From contig VXRJ01000035.1 in the NCBI GenBank assembly GCA_009838525.1, positions 279,914 through 343,913 of the forward strand: DNA of 64,000 nucleotides, read 5' to 3'. Of this stretch, positions 1 to 9,376 are shown one piece after another. Source of the DNA: Acidobacteriota bacterium (GTDB lineage: Bacteria; Acidobacteriota; Vicinamibacteria; Vicinamibacterales; UBA8438). The position numbers and the translations under genes are program-made. How positions within the stretch are numbered: the first letter of the stretch is position 1; every line of letters starts with the position of its first letter. Under the pieces are notes generated by a model. It searched no databases. It was not told the origin of the DNA and saw only the letters and a program-made list of their open reading frames with translations.

Positions 1-53
1 CCCCCCCTCTCCTGCGCCCCCCCAACAACCCACAACCATCTCGCCTGTGTTAG

Positions 54-1100
54 CAGCAGACCCGGCTGGGGGGCGCGCCCGCCCCGCGTTGGGGGGCGGC
101 CTCCGTCGTTTTCGCGCTCTTCGTCCTCGCCGGCGCCATCGGCCCCGCCGAGGCGCAGGTCAACCCGCGCGACGTGCCGATCGTCACGCAGCCGCAGCAG
201 CGGTTCGACGGCGGTCAGGACATCCAGCCCATTTTCGAGGGTTGGACCCGCAACGATGACGGCAGCTACCTGTTTCACTTCGGCTACCTGAATCGCAACT
301 ATCGCGAGCAGCCAGCCATTCCGATTGGGCCGGAGAACCACTTCTCGCCCGGCGCCGAGGATCGCGGGCAGCCGACGTACTTCTACCCGCGGACGCAGCG
401 GTACCAGTTCACCGTGCCCATGCCGGCCGACACCGGACCGGACCCCGAGGACGGCATCGTCTGGAACGTCACCGCCAACGGCAGTGAGCAGCAGGCGTAC
501 GGCTGGCTCCAGCCCGAGTGGGAGATCGACGAGAACACGATTACGTCGAACAATCGGACCGGCTTCGGCCGTCCGGTCGAGCAGTTGTTCGAGAACGCGG
601 CCCCCGAGGTGAGCGTGTCGGCGAGTGCAGCCGCCGTGGGCGTGGGTGAGGCTGTGACGCTAACCGCCGTCCTGAGCGACGACGAATTGCCGGAGCAGAT
701 GCCGCCCCGCCGTCCCCGGACGCGCCTGCCCGCGCTGATACCGCCCGACGATCTGCCGAAGGCGCCCGACAACATTCGCTGGTATCGGAAGCCGAGCCCG
801 CCCCGTAACGGTCTGGCGTTGCTCTGGGTTGTCTACCGTGGTCCGGCGGACGCGGACTTCGAGCCTTCGGGCTACCAGCGGGCGTACGCGGAAGAGGAGG
901 GCGACACCGAGGTGGACGGGCTGGTGACCGAGGCTACGTCTTCCGGCACGCCCGCAACGCACATCGATGGCGACGGCTGGACATCAGCGACGTTCGAGGC
1001 GACCGTGACATTCGACGAGCCGGGCGAGTACACGCTCCGCGGCTGGGCGTCGGACGCCATGTTCCTCACGCCCGGCGACGTGACCATCACGGTCCGATAA
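54..1100 (+). CDS. Secreted protein with C-terminal Ig-like domain; start unresolved
   Basis: The open frame runs back to a TAG at 51-53. A typical signal peptide is encoded at about 99-158, with a hydrophobic VVFALFVLAGAIG core and an AEA|Q cleavage site, so the true start must lie upstream of the GTG at 174. However, no ATG, GTG or TTG exists in frame between 54 and the signal core; only a CTG at 66. The start may therefore be CTG, or a sequence error in the C/G-rich first 100 bases may hide it. The mature part is polar and Trp/Tyr-rich. The last roughly 150 residues (APEVSVSAS, VTLTAVLSDD, GEYTLRGWASD) look like a bacterial Ig/PKD-type beta sandwich. Function unknown; probably periplasmic or outer surface. 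Confidence 0.6.
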   Translation, partial: QQTRLGGAPAPRWGAASVVFALFVLAGAIGPAEAQVNPRDVPIVTQPQQRFDGGQDIQPIFEGWTRNDDGSYLFHFGYLNRNYREQPAIPIGPENHFSPGAEDRGQPTYFYPRTQRYQFTVPMPADTGPDPEDGIVWNVTANGSEQQAYGWLQPEWEIDENTITSNNRTGFGRPVEQLFENAAPEVSVSASAAAVGVGEAVTLTAVLSDDELPEQMPPRRPRTRLPALIPPDDLPKAPDNIRWYRKPSPPRNGLALLWVVYRGPADADFEPSGYQRAYAEEEGDTEVDGLVTEATSSGTPATHIDGDGWTSATFEATVTFDEPGEYTLRGWASDAMFLTPGDVTITVR

Positions 1101-1106
1101 GAACTC

Positions 1107-1562
1107 TCACCGTCGCACTTCTGCGCTCCCGCGCGCCAATTGCACCACCGCAATCAGCAGGCAGGCGGCTCCTGGCGGTACGAGAGCGATGCCGATCCCC
1201 GGGTCACCGCTGTAGAACGTGACGCCGCCGGCGAAGAAGCCGGCCGGCAGCAGGATTGTCGCGGCCATCAGCATCGTCGACGCCAGCCCCGTGCGGCGAT
1301 GGTCTTCCGCCAGCTCCGGCACGGCGCGCAGCGTCACTCCCGCCACGACGTTGATCAGGCTGAGCAGCGCCCCATGCGCGTGCGCGAGCGTCCACATCAG
1401 TCGCCGTGTCTCGTTGGATACGTCGAGATAGAAACCCACCTTGAAGCCGTGCAGGGCTTCGAGCGTCGCGCCAAGCGTCAGGAACAGCGCGAGGGCCCAG
1501 AAACCGAATCGCAGATGACGGCGGACGTAGTCCGGTCGGCGAGCGGACGGCGCGGCGGTCAC
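1107..1562 (-). CDS. Small integral membrane protein downstream of octaheme cytochrome
   Basis: 151 residues starting at GTG, with four predicted membrane helices separated by short loops (FGFWALALFLTLGATLEAL, AHGALLSLINVVAGVTL, STMLMAATILLPAGFFAGG, IALVPPGAACLLIAVVQLA). A His pair (LAHAHG) lies in the second helix. It starts 17 bases after the stop of the cytochrome gene on the same strand, so the two are probably co-transcribed. A role as membrane partner or quinone-side anchor of the cytochrome is inference from position only. I do not recognise the family. Confidence 0.6.
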   Translation of the reverse strand: MTAAPSARRPDYVRRHLRFGFWALALFLTLGATLEALHGFKVGFYLDVSNETRRLMWTLAHAHGALLSLINVVAGVTLRAVPELAEDHRRTGLASTMLMAATILLPAGFFAGGVTFYSGDPGIGIALVPPGAACLLIAVVQLARGSAEVRR

Positions 1563-1579
1563 CGGGCGTTTCCCCCCAT

Positions 1580-3562
1580 CTATTCGCGCAGGAACAGCGG
1601 CCGGTTGTCCCGCTGATCGAAAAGGCGGCGCATGGCCGCCGTATCCAGCGCGCCGTCGGGACCGAAGAGCAATTCCGGATCACGGCGCTCGCGCGAGAGG
1701 GTGCTCTCGCGCCAGTCGGTCAGGGCTCGGACGGCGGCGGCGATCCGGTCGTCGCGGTCGCCGGTGAAGTCGTAGTCGAACGAGGCATACCCGGGCAGCG
1801 TCCGCAGTGAACCAGCCGCGATGTAACGGATCGTGTCGTACGAGTCGCCCAGCAGCTCGCCGAGGTACGGGACCATCCAGCTTGTGCCCGAAGCGGTCTG
1901 CGCCGGTTCCCAGCCGTAGCTCCAGGCGGTCAGGGCGCGCTGGCCCGCGTCGCCCCGAAGCAGCCAGAGGACAGATGCCGCGACACGCTCCTCGTCGTCG
2001 TCCAGAGTCGGCGGCTCGTGACCGTACCACTCGTTCATGGCGTCGGCGGTCCAGGCGAGCGGGCGGTCCAGGTGGCAGAGGTTGCAGGCGTTCGGCCGGC
2101 CCACTTCCACCGTTTCGCGTACCGACGGGCTGGTGACCGTGTGGCTCCGGATGGCGCGCATGAGGCCGTACGACGTGTACGGCATGTGGCAGTTGTAGCA
2201 ACGGCTGCCGGCGGACTCGGCAGCATGGTTGGTATGCGCGGCAACGTTGGCGGCGATGGGCTCATGGCACTGCGTGCACGCGGCGTCCCCTTCCATGCCG
2301 GCCGATACCTGGTGGGTGTCCGCCCATTCCGCCACCGGGCGCGGATCCTCCGGCGTCTGATGCATGGTGTGACAGGAGAAACAGGTCAGCGTCCGCTCCG
2401 CCGTGTCGGCGTTCGTATAGCAGGGCGAGTCGAGCAGGCCGTTGTACTCGCGGCCCGATACCCGGACCAGGCCGTCGGCCCAGAACGATCCCCGGACGAA
2501 GTCAGGGTCGGTGGCCAGTAGCGCCTGCATGTCGGGCGACTGGCGGTTGGCGGTGGGCTGCGCGATGAACCGCGTGTCCGTCAGGTTGTCGCCCGGCCGG
2601 TACGGCAGGCCGTCGGCGTTGGCGGCCCGCTCGTCCGCCAGGTTGCGGAACTCCCAGATGCTGTGGCATTGGCCGCACACCTGAGACGAGCGTTGCGGGT
2701 CGAGCCGCGTCGGTTCGACGATCGTGGGATCCGCCGTGTCCCTGGCATGCAGCGCGTAGCGCCGCGTCGGGCTCCGGTTGGCGGCAACGTGGTCGGCGGC
2801 CGGGCCGTGGCACGCTTCGCACGCGATGCCGAACTCCGCCACGGTCGTGTCGACCGCCTGATCCGCTATTGGTTCGGAACGGTACGGCGTGTCGAACTGC
2901 GTCTTGCCGTGCGTCGTGTGGCACACGATGCAGATGGCATTCCAGTGGCCGTCGAGTGTCGCCACGCCCTGATTCTGCGGCGAGAGGACCAGGGCGCTAC
3001 GGGGCGTCCACTGCTCCTCGTCCAGCAGGTACGCTCCCGGCAGGACGTTCAGGGTTCGCTCGTGTCCGGTGGCGTACCAATAGATGTGCTGGTGGTGCGA
3101 CCCGGTGATCATGACCACCTGTCGTCTAATGCGCGGCCGCTCGGAGGGCGGCCCCTCCCAGCCCGGGTCGTCGAACTCAGCCCAGAACTCGTCGTCGCGG
3201 CGCTCGAGCCGCATCGGCCGGCCGGGCACCGCATCGACCACGACCCCGTCGAAATCGGCCCGGACCGTCTCCGGCGTCGCCACCTGCGTCATCGTCCGGT
3301 GGAACGAGGCATACCACGTGGCGTGCTGCGAGGGATGGCATGCCCGACAGGTTTCGGAGGAGACGTAGCCGTCCTCGGAAACGGCGATTGGACGGTTCTT
3401 GATCGCCGACTCCGGGACAATGGGATCGCGTGTCACGGAAATTGCTGCGCCGAGCGCGACGCTGCCGACGAGCAGCGCCGCTATCGGCGCCGCGCCCGGC
3501 GTTGCCGCGGACGCCCGGCGTCGGCTCGGATGACCGCGGCGTTGGTCGGACGGCCGGGCCAC
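1580..3562 (-). CDS. Octaheme c-type cytochrome, membrane-anchored
   Basis: 660 residues from a GTG start with a GGAGGAG ribosome site about 10 bases upstream. An N-terminal hydrophobic segment (residues about 25-41) acts as anchor or uncleaved signal. Eight CXXCH haem motifs are readable in order: CRACH (residue 72), CIVCH, CEACH, CGQCH, CFSCH, CTQCH, CYNCH and CNLCH. Many extra His residues could be distal ligands. The C-terminal 160 residues lack haem motifs and look helical, HEAT-like. This resembles the large multihaem cytochromes of the cytochrome c554/doubled-CXXCH group. The substrate cannot be named from sequence. It precedes a small membrane protein in a likely two-gene unit. Confidence 0.85.
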   Translation of the reverse strand: MARPSDQRRGHPSRRRASAATPGAAPIAALLVGSVALGAAISVTRDPIVPESAIKNRPIAVSEDGYVSSETCRACHPSQHATWYASFHRTMTQVATPETVRADFDGVVVDAVPGRPMRLERRDDEFWAEFDDPGWEGPPSERPRIRRQVVMITGSHHQHIYWYATGHERTLNVLPGAYLLDEEQWTPRSALVLSPQNQGVATLDGHWNAICIVCHTTHGKTQFDTPYRSEPIADQAVDTTVAEFGIACEACHGPAADHVAANRSPTRRYALHARDTADPTIVEPTRLDPQRSSQVCGQCHSIWEFRNLADERAANADGLPYRPGDNLTDTRFIAQPTANRQSPDMQALLATDPDFVRGSFWADGLVRVSGREYNGLLDSPCYTNADTAERTLTCFSCHTMHQTPEDPRPVAEWADTHQVSAGMEGDAACTQCHEPIAANVAAHTNHAAESAGSRCYNCHMPYTSYGLMRAIRSHTVTSPSVRETVEVGRPNACNLCHLDRPLAWTADAMNEWYGHEPPTLDDDEERVAASVLWLLRGDAGQRALTAWSYGWEPAQTASGTSWMVPYLGELLGDSYDTIRYIAAGSLRTLPGYASFDYDFTGDRDDRIAAAVRALTDWRESTLSRERRDPELLFGPDGALDTAAMRRLFDQRDNRPLFLRE

Positions 3563-3595
3563 GGGCTGCTAGCTCCTCCGTGCTGCGACCGCGAC

Positions 3596-4237
3596 CTAGT
3601 CGATCGCGAAGCAGTAGTAGAAGCCGTTGCCGCCGGTGCCTTGAAGGTCGGCCTGGCCGCAGCCCCGCGAGCCGTGGGCCGTGCTCCAGTGGCTCGGGTT
3701 GGCGCCGCCACCGGTCCTGTCGTGGTGTCCGACGAGCGCGCTGCCGTCGCTCGTGTTGCTTGTCCAGTTGTTGCAGGTGGTGTCGCCCTCACCCTCCCAG
3801 GCGGTGCCGTCGAGCTGCGTCCCGGTCAGGATGTCGTGCATGTTCGGGTCGTCGCCGCGGCCGTTGACGATTTGTCCCGTCTCGGTGAGCTGGGTCTCCT
3901 TCGTCAGGTTGTTGGCGCCGAGCAGATTGTCGACACTCGAAGCGATCTCGACGCCGCCGTGGTTGTACCAGGGCCCGTTGCCGATCCGGTCCCGTGCGTT
4001 CTGGCCGGTCGGGCCGGTGGTGCTCAGGTAGGCGCGCCAGGTCTTCCCACCGGCGCCCGCGTCACTGGCCAGCATCTGGCAATGCGCGTCGGCCCCCTCG
4101 AGACCTCCGAGATTGGCGCCGTCGCCGGGGCCGGCGCTCGTGATGAAGAAGCTCATGGTGGCGGACTGCGCCGCCGCCGGCGCCGCCACCAGGGTGATCG
4201 CCAGAGCGGCGAGGCCGATAGCAAGGATGCGCTGCAT
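3596..4237 (-). CDS. Secreted lectin-like protein (DUF1554/endostatin-like fold), copy 1
   Basis: 213 residues from the ATG at 4237, preceded by a GGGGG-rich ribosome site; a longer in-frame start upstream would push the signal peptide inside. The signal peptide ends in APAAAQ. The mature part begins with MSFFITSAGPGDGANLGG and holds GADAHCQ, WRAYLST, CNNWTSN and a C-terminal YYCFAID. This spacing of conserved Cys and Trp is reminiscent of DUF1554/C-type-lectin or endostatin-like domains. The family assignment is from memory of motif style and is moderate. A clear paralogue lies at 38390-39091. Likely extracellular binding protein; ligand unknown. Confidence 0.7.
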   Translation of the reverse strand: MQRILAIGLAALAITLVAAPAAAQSATMSFFITSAGPGDGANLGGLEGADAHCQMLASDAGAGGKTWRAYLSTTGPTGQNARDRIGNGPWYNHGGVEIASSVDNLLGANNLTKETQLTETGQIVNGRGDDPNMHDILTGTQLDGTAWEGEGDTTCNNWTSNTSDGSALVGHHDRTGGGANPSHWSTAHGSRGCGQADLQGTGGNGFYYCFAID

Positions 4238-4302
4238 GATGGACCCCCTACGCAAACACGGATGGAGCCAGTCTATAACACCTTGCGGCACCGGCTTCTC
4301 TA

Positions 4303-4325
4303 GGTGCGCTGGCCTCCAGACCGGC
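4303..4325 (+). repeat. Degenerate copy of GCCGGCCT-CC-AGGCCGGC palindromic repeat
   Basis: The divergent gap between the genes starting at 4237 and 4412 holds GGTGCGCTGGCCTCCAGACC followed by GGC. This is a degenerate form of the palindrome seen intact at 12892-12909 and 45419-45436. The 8-bp arms are broken at two positions here. No gene product is expected from it. Confidence 0.6.
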
Positions 4326-4399
4326 ATTCCCGCCGCCCGTATTCCTGCGCGACGGTCGCCTGTCCGCACCTGGCGCGCTCCCACGCGCACCGCATCGCT

Positions 4400-4405
4400 T
4401 ACCAT
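4400..4405 (+). promoter_or_regulatory. Candidate -10 box (TACCAT) 6 bases before start codon
   Basis: TACCAT ends 6 bases before the ATG at 4412 and no ribosome site separates them. By normal -10 spacing, transcription would begin at or within a base or two of the ATG, giving a leaderless mRNA. No good -35 is visible. Inference from spacing, supported by the same layout at several other genes here. Confidence 0.4.
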
Positions 4406-4411
4406 GGGCGG

Positions 4412-5056
4412 ATGCAACGGATCGCCATCGTCGCCGTCGTTGTCACCCTTGCCTGCGGGGGCGCCGCTGCCGGGCAGGAACCGCGCGCTCTGCTCAATCA
4501 GGCGATGGACGACTTCGCGGCGGGTCGTCTCGAGGCGGCGGCCGAAGGGTTCGACCGGGTGGCCGCGCTCGTTCCCGACGCGGCGCCACGGCTCTGGCAG
4601 CGGGGGATCGCTCTCTACTACGTGGGCCGCTACCAGGACTGCCGGGAGATGTTCGAGTCACATCGGCTGGTGAACCCGAACGACGTCGAGAACGCCGCGT
4701 GGCACTTTCTGTGCGTGGCGCGCGGCGAGTCGCCCGAAACGGCCCGGGCGGCGTTGTTGCCGGTCGGTCCGGACGGCCGGGCCCCCATGCGTGAGATCTA
4801 CGAGATGTTCCGGGGCGAGCGGACCCCGGAGCAGGTGATGGCCGACGGTGAACGACTGGCGGCGCGGCGGGGTCCATCCGCCCGGTTCTACGCCCATCTC
4901 TATGTCGGTCTCTACCAGGAGGCGCTGGGAAACGACCGGGCGGCGCGCGAGCACCTTGAGGCCGCCGCCGGCGACCGGTACGCGGGCGTCGGGGGCTACA
5001 TGCAGATGGTGGCGCGGGTCCACGTCGACTGGCTCGACCGGGGCGGCGCCAGGTAG
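4412..5056 (+). CDS. Exported TPR-like protein
   Basis: 214 residues from the ATG at 4412, chosen because the signal peptide (MQRIAIVAVVVTLACGG, cleavage near AAAGQ) begins there. The rest is helical with TPR-like pairs: LLNQAMDDFAAGRLEAAAEG, a middle repeat ending GRYQDCREMFESH, and LYQEALGNDRAAREHLEAAA near the C-terminus. Conserved Tyr, Gly and Ala positions fit tetratricopeptide packing. It is divergent from the lectin-like gene at 3596-4237. The role is likely scaffolding in the periplasm; no enzymatic motif is seen. A -10-like box sits 6 bases before the ATG. Confidence 0.7.
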   Translation: MQRIAIVAVVVTLACGGAAAGQEPRALLNQAMDDFAAGRLEAAAEGFDRVAALVPDAAPRLWQRGIALYYVGRYQDCREMFESHRLVNPNDVENAAWHFLCVARGESPETARAALLPVGPDGRAPMREIYEMFRGERTPEQVMADGERLAARRGPSARFYAHLYVGLYQEALGNDRAAREHLEAAAGDRYAGVGGYMQMVARVHVDWLDRGGAR

Positions 5057-5174
5057 GGCGCCCCGGCGGGCGGGCAGGTTCGTTGCGCCCCCCTTGAGGC
5101 GTCGCAACTGCCCGTGACTTCGTGCTACTGTGCGGCAGCAGGCGGACTCGACATTCCGGGTGACGGAGGAGGCG

Positions 5175-7343
5175 ATGATGCGTAACAGCAGCTTCTGGCG
5201 ATGGGCGATCGCGGCAGTCGGTTGCGCCGCGCTCGCGGCGGCGGCGGCGTGCGATCAGATGCCGGCGGATCCAGCCGCGCCGGCGGGCGACGACGACATT
5301 CAGGGTGTCGTGACGGGTCCGAACGGACCGGAAGCGGGAGTCTGGGTCATCGCGGAGACGATGGAGCTGCCGACCCGCTTCAGCCGCATCGTGGTGACCG
5401 ACGACGAGGGACGCTATCTCATTCCGGACCTGCCGTCCGCCACCTATGAGGTCTGGGCGCGCGGCTACGGCCTCGTCGATTCCGAGAGGATGCAGGCGGA
5501 GCCGGGCGCTACCCTCGATCTGACCGCGGTCGTGGCGCCGGACGAAGCGGCCGCCGCCCAGTACTATCCGGCCGGCCACTGGCTGTCGCTCATCGAGGTG
5601 CCGGCGGCGGATCAGTTTCCCGGGACCGGCCCGGACGGCAACGGCATTTCGCCCAACATGCGAAGCCAGGCCGAGTGGCTACGCTCCGTGAAGTCGGGCG
5701 GCTGCACCGCCTGCCACTCGATGGGGAATCTGGCGACCCGCGAGATTCCGCCGCAGCTCGGCGACTTCGATTCGCTCGTCGATGCGTGGGATCGGCGGAT
5801 TCAGTCCGGACAGGCGGGCGGCTCGATGTCGAATGGCCTCAACCGGATGGGGCGGCGCGCCGCCCTCGAGATGTACGCCGACTGGACCGACCGGATCATG
5901 TCGGGCGAGTTGCCCGAGGCGCCGCGCCGGCCGGAGGGACTGGAGCGGAACGTCGTCGTCACCCAGTGGGACTGGGCCGACCCGAGGGCATACCTCCACG
6001 ACGAGATTTCCACCGACAAGCGCGACCCGACCGTCAACGCCTATGGGCCGATTTACGGCGCGCTCGAGGCAAGCGCCGACTACGTCCCGGTGCTCGACCC
6101 GGTCGGCCATTCGATTAGCCAGATTCCGGTGCCGGTCCGCGATCCGGATACGCCGCTGGCCGCCGGTCCGCCCCTGATGCCGTCGCCTTACTGGGGTGAT
6201 GAAGCGATCTGGAACAGCCAGTCGAACGTCCACAATCCGATGCTCGATCAGGACGGACGCGTCTGGCTCACCTCGCGGGTCCGCGGCCCGGAGAACCCGG
6301 CGATGTGCCAGGAGGGCTCCGACCATCCATCGGCGCAGGCTTTCCCGGTGGAGCGTTCAGGGCGGCATCTGGCCGTGTGGGATCCCGCGACCGAGGAGAT
6401 GACCCTCATCGGCACCTGCTTCAGCACGCACCATCTGGTCTTCGCCGAGGACGACAACAACACGCTGTGGACCAGCGGCGGGGGGCAGGTGATCGGCTGG
6501 CTCGATACGAACCAGTTCCTTGAGACGGGTGACGAGGAAGCCTCGCAGGGTTGGACCGCGCTGGTTCTCGATACGAACGGCAACGGCCGGCGTGACGACT
6601 ACACGGAGCCGGACGAGCCGATCGATCCGGCGATGGACCACCGGGTGACGAGCGGTTTCTACGGCGTTGCCGTCAACCCGGTCGACGGCACGATCTGGGG
6701 TTCGTCGCTCGGCTTCCCGGGTTCGGTCCTTCGGCTCGACCCGGGTGACAACCCGCCCGAGACGGCGCTCACCGAAGTGTTCGAGGCGCCCTGGGGGAAC
6801 CCTGGAGCGCCGGTGCAGGGCTATTCGCCGCGCGGCATGGACATCGATCGCAACGGCGTCGTCTGGACGCCGTTCGCGAGCGGCCACATGGCGAGCTTCG
6901 ATCGGAGCAAGTGCACCGGCCCGCTCAACGGACCGGAGGCGACCGGCCAGCACTGTCCGGAGGGGTGGACGCTCTACGAGGAGCCGCTGCCGCAACTCAA
7001 GGGACTCGCCGACTCGGGTAGCGCGGAGGGCAGCTATTACACCTGGGTCGATCAGTTCAACACGTTGGGATTGGGCGAGAACGTCCCGATCAACACCGGC
7101 AACGCCTCCGAGGGGCTGCTTGCCCTCGTGGACGAGGAGTGGGTGATCCTGCGTGTGCCGTATCCACTCGGCTTCTACACGAAGTGGATGGATGGGCGGA
7201 TCGACGACCCGGAGGCGGGCTGGAAGGGCCGTGGTGTGTGGGCCACCTACGGCACCCGCGCGCCGTTCCACACCGAGACCGGCGCCGGGACACCGAGCAA
7301 GGTCGTCCACTTCCAGGTCCGTCCGGATCCCCTGGCGAACTAG
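5175..7343 (+). CDS. Exported regulatory-domain / cytochrome c / beta-propeller protein
   Basis: 722 residues from ATG 5175, with GGAGGAGG 3-10 bases upstream. The N-terminus is a signal peptide followed by an AAAC that could be a weak lipobox. Next comes a carboxypeptidase-regulatory-like beta sandwich (IQGVVTGPNGPEAGVWV ... GRYLIPDLPSATYEVWARGY), then one haem site (CTACH, about residue 176). The remainder resembles a periplasmic beta-propeller with repeated SxLG/VWTP blades. It heads a same-strand run with an alpha/beta hydrolase and other exported proteins. The likely role is an extracytoplasmic oxidoreductase or electron-transfer protein; substrate unknown. Confidence 0.75.
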   Translation: MMRNSSFWRWAIAAVGCAALAAAAACDQMPADPAAPAGDDDIQGVVTGPNGPEAGVWVIAETMELPTRFSRIVVTDDEGRYLIPDLPSATYEVWARGYGLVDSERMQAEPGATLDLTAVVAPDEAAAAQYYPAGHWLSLIEVPAADQFPGTGPDGNGISPNMRSQAEWLRSVKSGGCTACHSMGNLATREIPPQLGDFDSLVDAWDRRIQSGQAGGSMSNGLNRMGRRAALEMYADWTDRIMSGELPEAPRRPEGLERNVVVTQWDWADPRAYLHDEISTDKRDPTVNAYGPIYGALEASADYVPVLDPVGHSISQIPVPVRDPDTPLAAGPPLMPSPYWGDEAIWNSQSNVHNPMLDQDGRVWLTSRVRGPENPAMCQEGSDHPSAQAFPVERSGRHLAVWDPATEEMTLIGTCFSTHHLVFAEDDNNTLWTSGGGQVIGWLDTNQFLETGDEEASQGWTALVLDTNGNGRRDDYTEPDEPIDPAMDHRVTSGFYGVAVNPVDGTIWGSSLGFPGSVLRLDPGDNPPETALTEVFEAPWGNPGAPVQGYSPRGMDIDRNGVVWTPFASGHMASFDRSKCTGPLNGPEATGQHCPEGWTLYEEPLPQLKGLADSGSAEGSYYTWVDQFNTLGLGENVPINTGNASEGLLALVDEEWVILRVPYPLGFYTKWMDGRIDDPEAGWKGRGVWATYGTRAPFHTETGAGTPSKVVHFQVRPDPLAN

Positions 7344-7361
7344 CGCGCCCCGAGTCAAGAC

Positions 7362-9362
7362 ATGACGGCCCGCAAGCTAGTCGCAGCAACGGTTGCGCTC
7401 TGCGCGTGTGTCTCGACGTTCGCGGTTTCCGCCTCCGCGGAGGTGATCCGGCTGGACATCCTCTCGCGAGAGCCGGTCGACGCCGTCCCCGGACAGGTTG
7501 GCCCGTACGAGCGGCTGCGAGGCCGGGTCGTCTACGCGCTCGACCCCAACCATCCGGCCAACCGGGCGGTGGTCGACCTCGGTCTTGCGGCCGACAATGG
7601 TGAGGGCCGCGTCGAGTTCTACGGCGACATCGAGATCCTGGCGCCCCGCGACCTCTCGCTCGCGCAGCCGACCATCCTCTACGACATCAACAACCGCGGG
7701 CGCCGCCTGTGGGGCACGCAGCCTTTCTTCCTTCGCCAGGGTTACATCACCGTCTGGAGCGGCTGGATCGCCCAGGTTCGTCCCGATCCGGACCTGCTTC
7801 GACTGGAGGCGCCGGTGGCGCTGGGCGAGGATGGCGTCCCGATTACCGGTAACGTCCGGGCGGAGATGATCGCGGAAGCGCCGGGCGATCGGCTGACGAT
7901 TTCGGATCGCGGCCAGCTCGTCTTCGAGCCGGTGGTCAACTCGCTGGCCGACGCGACGCTGACCCGGCGTGCGCGCGAGCGGGATACCCCGAAGCTGGTT
8001 CCCAGGGAGCAGTGGGAGTTCGTTCTCACCCGCCGGCCCCGCGACGAAGGCAGCGGCCTGATCGGAGCCGACCTCCTCCTCGATGGCGGCTTTGAGCCCG
8101 GCGTTATCTACGAGCTGATCTACGAGGCGCGCGGCTCCGTCGTGCAGGGCGCCGGCTTCGCGGCAATTCGGGATGTCGTTTCGTTCCTGCGCTACGACGA
8201 GTCCGCGATGAACCCGTTGCGTGGCGTCGACGGCCGCCCGATCGCGCGCCGCGTCATCGGCGAGGGGCGATCGCAGAGCGGACGCGCCCTCCGAATGTTC
8301 CTCTACGAGGGATTCAACGCCGACGAGGAGGGGCGCGTCGTGTTCGATGGCGCGATGCCGGTCATCTCGGGCGGCGGGCAGGGCTTCTTCAACCACCGTT
8401 TCGCCTCGCCGACCCGGACCGCCACCGCGCACAGCGGCCATCTCTATCCGGTCGACGTCTTCCCGTTCGCCTACGGCGAGGAGACGGATCCGTTCACCGG
8501 CCGGGCCGACGGCATCCTGCGACATGCACGCGCGAACGGTGTCGCACCGAAGATCATGCACCTCGACACGAGCTCGGAGTACTGGCACCGGAGCGCTTCG
8601 CTCGTGGTGACCGACCCGTCGGGCTCGCGCGACGCCGAGATTCCCGAGGACGTGCGGGTGTACGTCTTCGGCGGCTCGCAGCACAGCCCGGGACGGGGGC
8701 CGCTCGAACGGGGGCAGCTTGCGCCCAATCCGAATGTCTATCAGCCGTTTCTGGAGACGCTGTTCCTCGCGATGGACCGGTGGGTGACCGACGGGACGTC
8801 GCCGCCCCCCAGCGTGCATCCGCGCATCGTCGACGGCACGCTCGTCGGCTGGCAGGAGGACAAGGCGGGCTGGCAGGCGTTGCCCGGGGTGCGCTACCCG
8901 ACGTCGATTCAGCAGCCGGACGTCGTCGACTATGGCGAGCTGTTCGCGACCGAGCGCCGGATCGACAGCCATCCGCCGATTCGGCCGGGCGAGCGCTACG
9001 GCGTCCGCGTCCCGGCCCTTGACGACGACAACAACGAGCTGGGCGTCCTGCGGATGCCGGCGGTCGCGGCGCCGATCGCCACCTACACGAGCTGGAACCT
9101 CCGGGCGCCGGCGATCGGACAGCCCGACGCGCTTCTGGGTCTTGCCGGCGGGATCATCCCGTTCCCGAAGACCCGGGCGGATCGCGAGGCGTCGGGGGAT
9201 CCGCGCCTGTCGATCGAGGAACGGTACGCCACGTTCGACGCGTATCTGGCCCAGACGATGCGTGCCGCGGAGGCGCTCGTGGCAGAGGGTTATCTGCTGG
9301 AAGAACACCTCTCCGACGTCAAGGCGCGAGCCGAGGAGAACCGTCCGCTGTTCTCGCGTTAG
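7362..9362 (+). CDS. Secreted alpha/beta-hydrolase domain protein (Abhydrolase_10-like)
   Basis: 666 residues with a signal peptide (cleavage near SASAE). The nucleophile elbow is readable as GEGRSQSGR at about residue 300, with Ser in the GxSxSG context typical of the Abhydrolase_10 family of large secreted hydrolases. A late conserved His region (YVFGGSQHSPG) may carry the catalytic His. Length and the overall motif order (YDINNRGRRLWG near residue 107, EYWHRSASL) fit that family. The gene starts 18 bases after the upstream propeller protein, suggesting co-transcription. Substrate unknown; esterase or lactonase activity is a family-level guess. Confidence 0.8.
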   Translation: MTARKLVAATVALCACVSTFAVSASAEVIRLDILSREPVDAVPGQVGPYERLRGRVVYALDPNHPANRAVVDLGLAADNGEGRVEFYGDIEILAPRDLSLAQPTILYDINNRGRRLWGTQPFFLRQGYITVWSGWIAQVRPDPDLLRLEAPVALGEDGVPITGNVRAEMIAEAPGDRLTISDRGQLVFEPVVNSLADATLTRRARERDTPKLVPREQWEFVLTRRPRDEGSGLIGADLLLDGGFEPGVIYELIYEARGSVVQGAGFAAIRDVVSFLRYDESAMNPLRGVDGRPIARRVIGEGRSQSGRALRMFLYEGFNADEEGRVVFDGAMPVISGGGQGFFNHRFASPTRTATAHSGHLYPVDVFPFAYGEETDPFTGRADGILRHARANGVAPKIMHLDTSSEYWHRSASLVVTDPSGSRDAEIPEDVRVYVFGGSQHSPGRGPLERGQLAPNPNVYQPFLETLFLAMDRWVTDGTSPPPSVHPRIVDGTLVGWQEDKAGWQALPGVRYPTSIQQPDVVDYGELFATERRIDSHPPIRPGERYGVRVPALDDDNNELGVLRMPAVAAPIATYTSWNLRAPAIGQPDALLGLAGGIIPFPKTRADREASGDPRLSIEERYATFDAYLAQTMRAAEALVAEGYLLEEHLSDVKARAEENRPLFSR

Positions 9363-9376
9363 CAGCGTGCGGGCCG

